From: Inia geoffrensis
Taxonomy: Eukaryota > Chordata > Mammalia > Artiodactyla > Iniidae
Assembly (NCBI GenBank): GCA_036417435.1
Contig: CM070910.1
Span: forward strand, 74,570,784-74,634,783
Direction: 5' to 3'
Length of the DNA stretch: 64,000 bases
In this document: one piece after another, positions 1 to 12,153 of the stretch
Numbering within the stretch: the first letter of the stretch is position 1
How the letters are laid out: the number at the start of each line of letters is the position of its first letter
Notes under the pieces: model-generated
What the model was told of the DNA's origin: nothing
What the model saw: the letters and a program-made list of their open reading frames with translations, nothing else
Databases searched by the model: none
Translations under genes and position numbers: made by a program

Positions 1-278
1 GCTCTGTCTTTTTCATTTAAATTTTCCGAATCTATAGCACCATAAGTGGAAGTGCCCTAGGCTCTCTAGCTTGGTTTTTTCTTTGTTCCAGGAAACACCA
101 TCCACTTCTCCAGAGTGGCTGTTGGCAATTTACATCCCGCCCATCAGCATAACAAGGCTGCCGGTTCTCCATGGCCTGTCCTGCCTCTCTGGATTTTACA
201 TTTTTTTCGGAGGGCCCTTTTGATCGGTGGGAAGTGAGACTTCCTTGTAGTGCGGATTTCCATTGCAGGCTTGCTTGG

Positions 279-350
279 TTGGCCAAAAAGGGCGTATGCG
301 TTTTTTCCTGAATATATTCAGGAAAAAACGCATACGCCCTTTTTGGCCAA
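279..350. mobile_element. 72-bp perfect palindrome, probable mariner-type MITE remnant (reference copy in M1)
   Basis: Each arm is 36 bases, starting 'ttggccaaaaagggcgtatg' and meeting at 'gaatatattc' with no spacer; base 278 against 351 is the first mismatch. The same element is at the same phase in all 35 units and is perfect in M1, M2, M3, M6 and M32. The outer 'ttggccaaaaag' and the inner 'gttttttcc' resemble, from memory, the ends of ruminant/cetacean mariner MITEs, which are near-palindromic and source hairpin small RNAs in cattle. No flanking TA duplication is evident. It sits directly after the L1-derived part of the unit. The mobile-element origin is inference; the palindrome itself is certain. 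Confidence 0.7.
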
Positions 351-1139
351 GTGCATCACTGTCGAACTGCTGCCTCTTTTCCGACGATTTCATAGCAATT
401 CTTATCTACCACCTGATATCTGTTTTCTGCAGTTCTGTGTCGTGTTCAAGTCCTCTCCACAGTCTTCCTTCAATAAATTTTTGGATGATAGGGGTCATTT
501 GGAACTCCGCAGCATTGTGAGTTACAGTGCCAAAAATCTCCTTTTCTCAACTCGCTTTCTTGTGAGCTGACCGCAAACCCGAATAATTGCTTCAGGCCCT
601 AATCTCGTTCCGGCATGGCACGCTGAGCCTTTGGTGAATTCTTCTACCTGTAGGGAAATCATCGTTCAGTGTGCCCGTCCAAACACATCGAGTTAGCCGC
701 TCATTGGTTCTCCTTATTCCTGCTCATCTTCCACAGAAATTGCAAACTGTGCCAAACAAGAGGTGAAAGACACTGACTCTCCAAGTGGGGAGAATGTTAA
801 TATCGCATCTGGAAAGGCGAACTCGAGTACCGGGGGGGAAAATGGCGATGAATTTTAGAAATTTTGCCTGATCACTTCGTGGACCATATTCTGGGATTTC
901 CATGCATATTTTAGCTGAAGGATAAATCCCTTAAACGTGGAGATTTGGGACCCGTGGAATGGGAATCATGCACCATTACCTCAAAGGGTCTGCATTCCCT
1001 CACCAATAGTATCAGCCCCAAGTGTCCAGTCTTATCTCTCCCACAGCTGTGGATGTAGAGGTGGTCAATCCAAGATTTCTCGCAAGCCCTCAAGGACTTA
1101 TTTAAGAATTTCTCTCTATTTCACATTCCTTGTGCTTTC
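350..1139. repeat. Unassigned ~0.8-kb part of the satellite unit (shown once, in M1)
   Basis: From the palindrome to the L1 tail. Markers: 'ccacctgatatctgttttct', 'ctttcttgtgagctgacc', 'tttggtgaattcttc', 'agaaattgcaaactgtgcc', 'gaaggataaatcccttaaac', 'caagtgtccag'. I do not recognise a source element. Subfamilies A-F differ most in this part, including the 10-bp 'ctcaccaaac' indel that sets 1,735 against 1,745 bp. Confidence 0.6.
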
Positions 1140-2010
1140 TTTTTCAAATTTATTTTTATAAGGGGATTTAGCTTATTTACACTGCTGTGTGTATGCTGCT
1201 GTACACAAGTGATTTTCTTATGGAGACCTATAAATGTATGGGTTTTAAGTTTCTTCACAGTCAGGTATATTCCTAGGTATTGAATACGGGGTGTTGAGTC
1301 CATTTGGTTGAGCGAGGAGTAGGTCTTGTCTAATATATATTTGGCTTATGGAATGGTATCTGTCCTAATGTCCATCTCTGGTTTTATGCAGCCTCCCCAC
1401 TCTCCTTTGACCTTAAGCAAGCATAAATTTCTTTTGTAAATGTGAGGCTCTCTTGTGTTTTGAAATGCAGTTCATGCGTAGTCGTGTTTCCATTCCCGGT
1501 ATTATTGATATCTTATGATGTTTCTTTTTCTGTGTGACTTATTTCACTTAGAATCATCGTAACTAAATCCACTCATTATGCTGCTACTGGTCTGTGGCCA
1601 TTGATTTCATTGTTGAGTGATATTCCATTGTAGGGATGTACCACAACTTCTATATCCAGTTTTCTCTTTCTGGGCTATTGAAATTGTACCATAGTCAAGG
1701 TACCCGTACACAGAGCAGCCCCAAACTTTGGTGTGGCTCTGTCTTTTTCATTTAAATTTTCCGAATCTATAGCACCATAAGTGGAAGTGCCCTAGGCTCT
1801 CCAGCTTGGTTTTTTCTTTGTTCCAGGAAACACCATCCACTTCTCCAGAGTGGCTGTTGGCAATTTACATCCCGCCCATCAGCATAACAAGGCTGCTGGT
1901 TCACCATGGCCTGTCCTGCGTCTCTGGATTTTACATTTTTTTCGGAGGGCCCTTTTGATCGGTGGGAAGTGAGACTTCCTTGTAGTGCGGATTTCCATTG
2001 CAGGCTTGCT
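1140..2010 (-). mobile_element. Old LINE-1 3' end forming about half of the satellite unit (shown once)
   Basis: Read on the + strand this is an antisense L1 3' end, from the T-rich tail ('aaatttatttttataag', 1146) across the unit boundary to the palindrome. Landmarks line up in order with the better-preserved L1 at 27,330-28,055: 'gtgtgacttatttcactt' (~1530), 'gtgatattccattgtagg' (~1617), 'ctccagagtggctgttgg' with 'caatttacatcccgccc' (1844-1876), and 'gtgggaagtgagacttcc' (~1962). The same segment recurs at this phase in every complete unit. Derivation of the cetacean satellite from L1 is, as I recall, published; the alignment here was made by eye. Confidence 0.85.
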
Positions 2011-3470
2011 TGGTTGGCCAAAAAGGGCGTATGCGTTTTTTCCTGAATATATTCAGGAAAAAACGCATACGCCCTTTTTGGCCAAGTGCATCACTGTCGA
2101 ACTGCTGCCTCTTTTCCTACGATTTCAGAGCAATTCTTATCTACCACCTGATATCTGTTTTCTGCAATTCTGTGTCGTGTTCAAGTCCTCTCCACAGTCT
2201 TCCTTCAATAAATTTTTGGATGATAGGGGTCATTTGGAACTCCGCAGGATTGTGAGTTACAGTGCCAAAAATCTCCTTTTCTCAACTCGCTTTCTTGTGA
2301 GCTGACCGCAAACCCGAATAATTGCTTCAGGCCCTAATCTCGTTCCGGCATGGCACGCTGAGCCTTTGGTGAATTCTTCTACCTGTCGGGAAATCATCGT
2401 TCAGTGTGCCCGTCCAAACACATCGAGTTAGCCGCTCATTGGTTCTCCTTATTCCTGCTCATCTTCCACAGAAATTGCAAACTGTGCCAAACAAGAGGTC
2501 AAAGGCACTGACTCTCCAAGTGGGGAGAATGTTAATATCGCATCTGGAAAGGCGAACTCGAGTACCGGGGGGGAAAATGGCGATGAATTTTAGAAATTTT
2601 GCCTGATCACTTCGTGGACCATATTCTGGGTTTTCCATGCATATTTTAGCTGAAGGATAAATCCCTTAAACGTGGAGATTTGGGACCGGTGGAATGGGAA
2701 TCATGCACCATTACCTCAGATGGTCTGCATTCCCTCACCAATAGTATCAGTCCCAAGTGTCCAGCCTTATCTCTCCCACAGCTGGTGATGTAGAGGTGGT
2801 AAATCCAAGATTTCTCGCAAGCCCTCAAGGACTTATTTAAGAATTTCTCTCTATTTCACAGTCCTTGTGCTTTCTTTTTCAAATTTATTTTTATAAGGGG
2901 ATTTAGCTTATTTACACTGCCGTGTGTATGCTGCTGTATACAAGTGATTTTCTTATGGAGACCTATAAATGTATGGGCTTTAAGTTTCTTCACAGTCAGG
3001 TATATTCCTAGGTATGGAATACGGGGTGTTGAGTCCATTTGGTTGAGCGAGGAGTAGGTCTTGTCTAATATATATTTGGCTTATGGAATGGTATCTGTCC
3101 TAATGTCCATCTCTGGTTTTATGCAGCTTCCCCACTCTCCTTTGACCTTAAGCAAGCATAAATTTCCTTTGTAAATGTGAGACTCTGTTGTGTTTTGAAA
3201 TGCAGTTCATGCGTAGTCGTGTTTCCATTCCCGGTATTAGTGATATCTTATGATGTTTCTTTTTCTGTGTGACTTATTTCACTTAGAATCATCGTAACTA
3301 AATCCACTCATTATGCTGCTACTGGTCTGTGGCCATTGATTTCATTGTTGAGTGATATTCCATTGTAGGGATGTACCACAACTTCTATATCCAGTTTTCT
3401 CTTTCTGGGCTATTGAAGTTGTACCATAGTCAAGGTTCCCATACACAGAGCAACCCCAAACTTTGGTGTG
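1736..3470 (+). repeat. Satellite unit M2 (type A)
   Basis: Perfect palindrome at 2014-2085. It has 'ctacgatttcagagc' after the palindrome and 'cagctggtgatgtagagg' near 2780, shared with M4. With M1 it makes one 3,470-bp dimer. Confidence 0.95.
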
Positions 3471-5205
3471 GCTCTGTCTTTTTCATTTAAATTTTCCGAA
3501 TCTATAGCACCATAAGTGGAAGTGCCCTAGGCTCTCTAGCTTGTTTTTTTCTTTTTTCCAGGAAACACCATCCACTTCTCCACAGTGGCTGTTGGCAATT
3601 TACATCCCGCCCATGAGCATAACAAGGCTGCCGGTTCTCCATGGCCTGTCCTGCCTCTCTGGATTTTACATTTTTTTCGGAGGGCCCTTTTGATCGGTGG
3701 GAAGTGAGACTTCCTTGTAGTGCGGATTTCCATTGCAGGCTTGCTTGGTTGGCCAAAAAGGGCGTATGCGTTTTTTCCTGAATATATTCAGGAAAAAACG
3801 CATACGCCCTTTTTGGCCAAGTGCATCACTGTCGAACTGCTGCCTCTTTTCCGACGATTTCATAGCAATTCTTATCTACCACCTGATATCTGTTTTCTGC
3901 AGTTCTGTGTCGTGTTCAAGTCCTCTCCACAGTCTTCCTTCAATAAATTTTTGGATGATAGGGGTCATTTGGAACTACGCAGCATTGTGAGTTACAGTGC
4001 CAAAAATCTCCTTTTCTCAACTCGCTTTCTTGTGAGCTGACCGCAAACCCGAATAATTGCTTCAGGCCCTAATCTCGTTCCGGCATGGCACGCTGAGCCT
4101 TTGGTGAATTCTTCTACCTGTAGGGAAATCATCGTTCAGTGTGCCCGTCCAAACACATCGAGTTAGCCGCTCATTGGTTCTCCTTATTCCTGCTCATCTT
4201 CCACAGAAATTGCAAACTGTGCCAAACAAGAGGTGAAAGACACTGACTCTCCAAGTAGGGAGAATGTTAATATCGCATCTGGAAAGGCCAACTCGAGTAC
4301 CGGGGGGGAAAATGGCGATGAATTTTAGAAATTTTGCCTCATCACTTCGTGGACCATATTCTGGGATTTCCATGCATATTTTAGCTGAAGGATAAATCCC
4401 TTAAAAGTGGAGATTTGGGACCCGTGGAATGGGAATCATGCACCATTACCTCAAAGGGTCTGCATTCCCTCACCAATAGTATCAGTCCCAAGTGTCCAGT
4501 CTTATCTCTCCCACAGCTGTGGTTGTAGAGGTGGTCAATCCAAGATTTCGCGCAAGCCCTCAAGGACTTATTTAAGAATTTCTCTCTATTTCACATTCCT
4601 TGTGCTTTCTTTTTCAAATTTATTTTTATAAGGGGATTTAGCTTATTTACACTGCTGTGTGTATGCTGCTGTACACAAGTGATTTTCTTATGGAGACCTA
4701 TAAATGTATGGGTTTTAAGTTTCTTCACAGTCAGGTATATTCCTAGGTATTGAATACGGGGTGTTGAGTCCATTTGGTTGAGCGAGGAGTAGGTCTTGTC
4801 TAATATATATTTGGCTTATGGAATGGTATCTGTCCTAATGTCAATCTCTGGTTTTATGCAGCCTCCTCACTCTCCTTTGACCTTAAGCAAACATAAATTT
4901 CCTTTGTAAATGTGAGACTCTGTTGTGTTTTGAAATGCAGTTCATGCGTAGTCGTGTTTCCATTCCCGGTATTAGTGATATCTTATGATGTTTCATTTTC
5001 TGTGTGACTTATTTCACTTAGAATCATCATAACTAAATCCACTCATTATGCTGCTACTGGTCTGTGGCCATTGATTTCATTGTTGAGTGATATTCCATTG
5101 TAGGGATGTACCACAACTTCTATATCCAGTTTTCTCTTTCTGGGCTATTGAAGTTGTACCATAGTCAAGGTTCCCGTACAAAGAGCAGCCCCAAACTTTG
5201 GTGTG
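3471..5205 (+). repeat. Satellite unit M3 (type A)
   Basis: Perfect palindrome at 3749-3820. Nearly identical to M1, including 'ccgacgatttcatagc'; it differs by scattered single bases such as 'gcccatgagcat' near 3610. Confidence 0.95.
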
Positions 5206-6940
5206 GCTCTGTCTTTTTCATTTAAATTTTCCGAATCTATAGCACCATAAGTGGAAGTGCCCTAGGCTCTCTAGCTTGGTTTTTTCTTTGTTCCAGGAAA
5301 CACCATCCACTTCTCCAGAGTGGCTGTTGGCAATTTACATCCCGCCCATCAGCATAACAAGGCTGCCGGTTCTCCATGGCCTGTCCTGCCTCTCTGGATT
5401 TTACATTTTTTTCGGAGGGCCCTTTTGATCGGTGGGAAGTGAGACTTCCTTGTAGTGCGGATTTCCATTGCAGGCTTGCTTGGTTGGCCAAAAAGGGCGT
5501 ATGCGTTTTATCCTGAATATATTCAGGAAAAAACGCATACGCCCTTTTTGGCCAAGTGCATCACTGTCGAACTGCTGCCTCTTTTCCTACGATTTCAGAG
5601 CAATTCTTATCTACCACCTGATATCTGTTTTCTGCAATTCTGTGTCGTGTTCAAGTCCTCTCCACAGTCTTCCTTCAATATATTTTTCGATGATAGGGGT
5701 CATTTGGAACTCCGCAGGATTGTGAGTTACAGTGCCAAAAATCTCCTTTTCTCAACTCGCTTTCTTGTGAGCTGACCGCAAACCCGAATAATTGCTTCAG
5801 GCCCTAATCTCGTTCCGGCATGGCACGCTGAGCCTTTGGTGAATTCTTCTACCTGTAGGGAAATCATCGTTCAGTGTGCCCGTCCAAACACATCGAGTTA
5901 GCCGCTCATTGGTTCTCCTTATTCCTGCTCATCTTCCACAGAAATTGCAAACTTTGCCAAACAAGAGGTCAAAGGCACTGACTCTCCAAGTGGGGAGAAT
6001 GTTAATATCGCATCTGGAAAGGCGAACTCGAGTACCGGGGGGGAAAATGGCGATGAATTTTAGAAATTTTGCCTGATCAATTCGTGGACCATATTCTGGG
6101 TTTTCCATGCATATTTTAGCTGAAGGATAAATCCCTTAAACGTGGAGATTTGGGACCCGTGGAATGGGAATCATGCACCATTACCTCAGAGGGTCTGCAT
6201 TCCCTCACCAATAGTATCAGTCCCAAGTGTCCAGCCTTATCTCTCCCACAGCTGGTGATGTAGAGGTGGTAAATCCAAGATTTCTCGCAAGCCCTCAAGG
6301 ACTTATTTAAAAATTTCTCTCTATTTCACAGTCCTTGTGCTTTCTTTTTCAAATTTATTTTTATAAGGGGATTTAGCTTATTTACACTGCTGTGTGTATG
6401 CTGCTGTATACAAGTGATTTTCTTATGGAGACCTATAAATGTATGGGCTTTAAGTTTCTTCACAGTCAGGTATATTCCTAGGTATGGAATACGGGGTGTT
6501 GAGTCCATTTGGTTGAGCGAGGAGTAGGTCTTGTCTAATATATATTTGGCTTATGGAATGGTATCTGTCCTAATGTCAATCTCTGGTTTTATGCAGCCTC
6601 CCCACTCTCCTTTGACCTTAAGAAAGCATAAATTTCCTTTGTTAATGTGAGACTCTGTTGTGTTTTGAAATGCAGTTCATGCGTAGTCGTGTTTCCATTC
6701 CCGGTATTAGTGATATCTTATGATGTTTCTTTTTCTTTGTGACTTATTTCACTTAGAATCATCGTAACTAAATCCACTCATTATGCTGCTACTGGTCTGT
6801 GGCCATTGATTTCATTGTTGAGTGATATTCCATTGTAGGGATGTACCACAACTTCTATATCCATTTTTCTCTTTCTGGGCTATTGAAATTGTACCATAGT
6901 CAAGGTTCCCGTACACAGAGCAGCCCCAAACTTTGGTGTG
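5206..6940 (+). repeat. Satellite unit M4 (type A)
   Basis: Palindrome at 5484-5555 with one mismatch ('cgttttatcctg'). Carries the M2 markers, completing the second dimer M3-M4. Private change 'ttcaatatatttttcg' near 5685. Confidence 0.95.
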
Positions 6941-8682
6941 GCTCTGTCTTTTTCATTTAAATTTTCTGAATCTATAGCACCATAAGTGGAAGTACCCTAG
7001 GCTCTCTAGCTTGCTTTTTTCTTTGTTCCAGGAAACACCATCCACTTCTCCAGAGTGGCTGTTGGCAATTTACATCCCGCCCATCAGCATAACAAGGCTG
7101 TCGGTTCTCCATGGCCTGTCCTGCCTCTCTGGATTTTACACTTTTTTCGGAGGGTCCTTTTGATCGGTGGGAAGTGAGACTTCCTTGTAGTGCGGATTTC
7201 CATTGCAGGCTTGCTTGCTTGACCAAAAAGGGCGTATGCGTTTTTTCCTGAATATATTCAGGAAAAAACGCATACGCCCTTTTTGGCAAAGTGCATCACT
7301 GTCGAACTGCTGCCTCTTTTCCTACGCTTTCAGAGCAGTTCTTATTTACCCCCTGATATCAGTTTTCTGCAATTCTGCGTCCTATTCAAGTCTTCTTTAC
7401 AGCCTTCCTTCAATAAATATTTGGATGATAGGGGTCTTTTGGAACTCTGCAGGATTGTGAGTTACGGTGCCAAAAATCTCCTTTTCTCAACTCTCTTTCT
7501 TGTGAGCTGACCACAAACCTGAAGAATTGCTTCAGGCCCTAATCTCCTTCTGGAATGTCACGCTGAGCCTTTGGTGAATTCTTCTTCCTGGAGGGAAATC
7601 AGAGTTCAATGTGCCCCTTCAAATGCAGAGTTACTCGCTCATTGGTTCTCCTTATTTCTGTTCATCTACCGCGGAAATTGCAAACTGTGACAAATGAGAA
7701 GTTAAAAGCAAAGACTTTCCAAGTGGGGAGAGTGTTAACGCATCTGGAACGGCGAACTCGAGTCCCAGGGGGCGATAGTGGCGATGAGTCTTAGAAATAT
7801 TGCCTGGTCACTTGGTGGACGATATTCTGGGTTTTCCATTCATATTTTACCTGAAGGATAAATCCCTTAAACCTGGAGATTTGGGACCCTTGGAAAGGGA
7901 CCCATGCACCATTACATCAAAGGGTCTGCATTCTCTCACCAAACCTCACCAATCCTATCAGCCCCAAGTGTCCAGCCTTATCTCTCCTACAGCTTTGGAT
8001 GTAGAGGTGGTAAATCCAAGATTCCTCACAAGACCTGAAGGACTTATTGAAGAATTTCTCTCTATTTCATGAGTCCTTGGGTTTTCCTTTTCAAATTTAT
8101 TTTTATAAGGGGATTTAGCTTATTTACACTGCTGTGTGTATGCTGCTGTACACAAATGATTTTCTTATGGAGACCTATAAATGTATGGGATTTAAGTTTC
8201 TTCACAGTCAGGTATATTCCTAGGTTTTGAATACGGGGTGTTGAGTCGATTTGGTTGAGCGAGGAGTAGGTCTTGTCTAATATATATTTGGCTTATGGAA
8301 TGGTATCTGTCCTAATGTCCATCTCTGGTTTTATGCAGCCTCCCCACACTCCTTTGACCTTAAGCAAGCATAAATTTCTTTTGTAAATGTGAGACTCTGT
8401 TGTGTTTTGAAATGCAGTTCATGCGTAGTCGTGTTTCCATTCCCGGTATTAGTGATATCTTATGATGTTTCTTTTTCTGTGTGACTTATTTCACTTAGAA
8501 TCATCGTAACTAAATCCACTCATTATGCTGCTACTGGTCTGTGGCCATTGATTTCATTGTTGAGTGATATTCCATTGTAGGGATGTACCACAACTTCTAT
8601 ATCCAGTTTTCTCTTTCTGGGCTATTGAAGTTGTACCATAGTCAAGGTTCCCGTACACAGAGCAGCCCCAAACTTTGGTGTG
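6941..8682 (+). repeat. Satellite unit M5 (type B)
   Basis: 1,742 bp. Palindrome 7219-7290 begins 'ttgaccaaaaag' and ends 'ctttttggcaaa', so the outer pairs are broken. It has the B marker 'cagttttctgcaattctgcg' and the extra 10 bp 'ctcaccaaac' near 7936. It is the only clear B unit in array 1; from about 8,090 it reads like type A. Confidence 0.93.
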
Positions 8683-10417
8683 GCTCTTTCTTTTTCATTT
8701 ACATTTTCCGAATCTATAACACCATAAGTGGAAGTGCCCTAGGCTCTCTAGCTTGGTTTTTTCTTTGTTCCAGGAAACACCATCCACTTCTCCAGAGTGG
8801 CTGTTGGCAATTTACATCCCGCCCATCAGTATAACAAGGCTGCCGGTTCTCCATGGCCTGTCCTGCCTCTCTGGATTTTACATTTTTTTCGGAGGGCCCT
8901 TTTTATCGGTGGGAAGTGAGACTTCCTTGTAGTGGGGATTTCCATTGCAGGCTTGCTTGGTTGGCCAAAAAGGGCGTATGCGTTTTTTCCTGAATATATT
9001 CAGGAAAAAACGCATACGCCCTTTTTGGCCAAGTGCATCACTGTCGAACTGCTGCCTCTTTTCCTACGATTTCAGAGCAATTCTTATCTACCACCTGATA
9101 TCTGTTTTCTGCAGTTCTGTGTCGTGTTCAAGTCCTCTTCACAGTCTTCCTTCAATAAATTTTTGGATGATAGGGGTCATTTGGAACTCCGCAGGATTGT
9201 GAGTTACAGTGCCAAAAATCTCCTTTTCTCAACTCGCTTTCTTGTGAGCTGACCGCAAACCCGAATAATTGCTTCAGGCCCTAATCTCGTTCCGGCATGG
9301 CACGCTGAGCCTTTGGTGAATTCTTCTTCCTGTAGGGAAATCATCGTTCAGTGTGCCCGTCCAAACACATCGAGTTAGCCGCTCATTGGTTCTCCTTATT
9401 CCTGCTCATCTTCCACAGAAATTGCAAACTGTGCCAAACAAGAGGTGAAAGACACTGACTCTCCAAGTGGGAAGAATGTTAATATCGCATCTGGAAAGGC
9501 GAACTCGAGTACCGGGGGGGAAAATGGCGATGAATTTTAGAAATTTTGCCTGATCACTTCGTGGACCATATTCTGGGATTTCCATGCATATTTTAGCTGA
9601 AGGATAAATCCCTTAAACGTGGAGATTTGGGACCCGTGGAATGAGAATCATGCACCATTACCTCAAAGGGTCTGCATTCCCTCACCAATAGTATCAGCCC
9701 CAAGTGTCCAGTCTTATCTCTCCCACAGCTGTGGATGTAGAGGTGGTCAATCCAAGATTTCTCGCAAGCCCTCAAGGACTTATTTAAGAATTTCTCTCTA
9801 TTTCACATTCCTTGTGCTTTCTTTTTCAAATTTATTTTTATAAGGGGATTTAGCTTATTTACACTGCTGTGTGTATGCTGCTGTACACAAGTGATTTTCT
9901 TATGGAGACCTATAAATGTATGGGTTTTAAGTTTCTTCACAGTCAGGTATATTCCTAGGTATTGAATACGGGGTGTTGAGTCCATTTGGTTGAGCGAGGA
10001 GTAGGTCTTGTCTAATATATATTTGGCTTATGGAATGGTATCTGTCCTAATGTCCATCTCTGGTTTTATGCAGCCTCCCCACTCTCCTTTGACCTTAAGC
10101 AAGCATAAATTTCTTTTGTAAATGTGAGACTCTCTTGTGTTTTGAAATGCAGTTCATGCGTAGTCGTGTTTCCATTCCCGGTATTAGTGATATCTTATGA
10201 TGTTTCATTTTCTGTGTGACTTATTTCACTTAGAATCATCATAACTAAATCCACTCATTATGCTGCTACTGGTCTGTGGCCATTGATTTCATTGTTGAGT
10301 GATATTCCATTGTAGGGATGTACCACAACTTCTATATCCAGTTTTCTCTTTCTGGGCTATTGAAGTTGTACCATAGTCAAGGTTCCCGTACACAGAGCAG
10401 CCCCAGACTTTGGTGTG
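8683..10417 (+). repeat. Satellite unit M6 (type A)
   Basis: Perfect palindrome at 8961-9032. The second half carries M1/M3 markers ('gtggtcaatcc' near 9745), so it is a third relative of that half-dimer lying beyond the B unit. Confidence 0.95.
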
Positions 10418-12153
10418 GCTGTGTCTTTTTCATTTAAATTTTCCGAATATATAGCACCATATGTGGAAGTGCCCTAGGCTCTCTAGCTTGGTTTTTTCTT
10501 TGTTCCAGGAAACACCATCCACTTCTCCAGAGTGGCTGTTGGCAATTTACATCCCGCCCATCAGCATAACAAAGCTGCCTGATCTCCATGAAGTGTCCTG
10601 CCTCTCTGGATTTTACACATTTTTCGGACGGCCCTTTGAATCGGTGGGAAAGGAGACTTCATTGTAGTGCAGATTTCAGTTGCAGGTGCTTGGTTGTCCT
10701 AAAAGGGCGTATGTGTTTTTTCCTGATTACATTCAGGAAAAAACGCATATGCCCTTTTTGGCCAAGTGCATCACTGGCGAAATGCTGCCTGTTTTCCTAC
10801 GATTTCAGAGCAATTCTTATCTACCCCCTGATATCAGTTTTCTGCAATTCTGCGTCCTATTCAAGTCTTCTTTACAGCCTTCCTTCAATAAATTTTTGGA
10901 TGATAGGGGTCTTTTGGAACTCTGCAGGATTGTGAGTTACGGTGTCAAAAATCTCCTTTTCTCAACTCTCTTTCTTGTGAGCTGACTGCAAACCTGAAGT
11001 ATTGCTTCAGGCCCTAATCTCGTTCCGGCATGTCACCCTGAACCTTTGGTGAATTCTTCTTCCTGGAGGGAAATCAGAGTTCAATGTGCCCCTTAAAATG
11101 CAGAGTTACTCGCTCATTGGTTCTCCTAATTTCTGTTCATCTACCGCAGAAATTGCAAACTGTGCCAAATGAGAAGTTCAAAGCAAAGACTTTCCAAGTG
11201 GGGAGAGTGTTACTAACGTATCTGGAACGGCGAACTCGAGTCCCAGGGGGCGAAAATGGCGATGAGTCTTAGAAATATTGCCTGGTCACTTGGTGGACGA
11301 TATTCTGGGTTTTCCATTCATATTTTACCTGAAGGATAAATCCCTTAAACCTGGAGATTTGGGACCCTTGGAAAGGGAACCATGCACCATTACATCAAAG
11401 TGTCTGCATTCTCTCACCAAACCTCACCAATCCTATCAGCCCCAAGTGTCCAGCCTTATCTCTCCCCCAGCTTTGGATGTAGAGGTGGTAAATCCAAGAT
11501 TCCTCAAAAGCCCTGAAGGACTTATTTAAGAATTTCTATTTCCCAATTTTTGTGTTTTGTTTTTAAAATTTTTTTATAAGGGATTTTAGATTATTTTCAC
11601 TGCTGTGTTTATGCTGTGCTACACACATTATTTTCTAATGGAGACCTGTAAATATATGGCTTTTAAGATTCTTCATAGTCAGGTATATTCCTAGGTTTTG
11701 AATACAGGGTGTTGAGTCCATTTGATTGAGGAAGGAGTAGGTCTTGTCTAATATATATTTGGCTTATGGAATGGTTTCTGGACTAACGTCAACCTCTGGA
11801 TTTATGCAGCCTCCCCACTCTCCTTTCCCCTTAAGCAAGCATAAGTTTCTTTTGTAAATGTGAGACTCTGTTGTGTTTTGAAATGCAGTTCATGCGTAGT
11901 CGTGTTTACATTCCCGGTATTAGTGATATCTTATGATGTTTCTTTTTCTGTGTGACTTATTTCACTTAGAATCATCGTACGTAAATCCACTCATTATGCT
12001 GCTACTGGCCTGATGCAATTGATTTCATTGTTGAGTGATATTCCATTGTAGGTATGTACCACAACTTCTATATCCATTTTTCTCTTTCTCGGCTATTGAA
12101 GTTGTACCATAGTCAAGATTCCCGTAAACAGAGCAGACCCAAGTTTTGGTGTG
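10418..12153 (+). repeat. Satellite unit M7 (mosaic C/B)
   Basis: Palindrome 10694-10765 has the C-type centre 'cctgattacattcagg' and arm changes ('ttgtcctaaaag', 'cgcatatgcc'). The flank before it is C-like ('gcagatttcagttgcagg'), the flank after it B-like ('tcctattcaagtcttc'). The tail has the older 'ttttaaaatttttttataag' form. Confidence 0.93.

Larger units (their letters stand above)
1..1735 (+). repeat. Satellite unit M1 (type A)
   Basis: Used here as the reference unit. Perfect 72-bp palindrome at 279-350. Private variants 'ccgacgatttcatagc' after the palindrome and 'gtggtcaatcc' near 1063 are shared with M3, not with the neighbour M2. EcoRI site near 638. No functional open frame. Confidence 0.95.

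Noticed and set aside
281..348. Rho-independent terminator or bacterial attachment site reading of the palindrome
   Set aside because: The context is mammalian satellite DNA with L1 and ERV sequence, so bacterial signals do not apply.
250..570. Recurrent open frames of about 60-142 codons on both strands in every unit (for example around the palindrome)
   Set aside because: They recur with the 1.74-kb period, overlap on opposite strands, share the palindrome so both strands read alike, differ in frame and length between units, and contain no known domain. They are by-products of the repeat.
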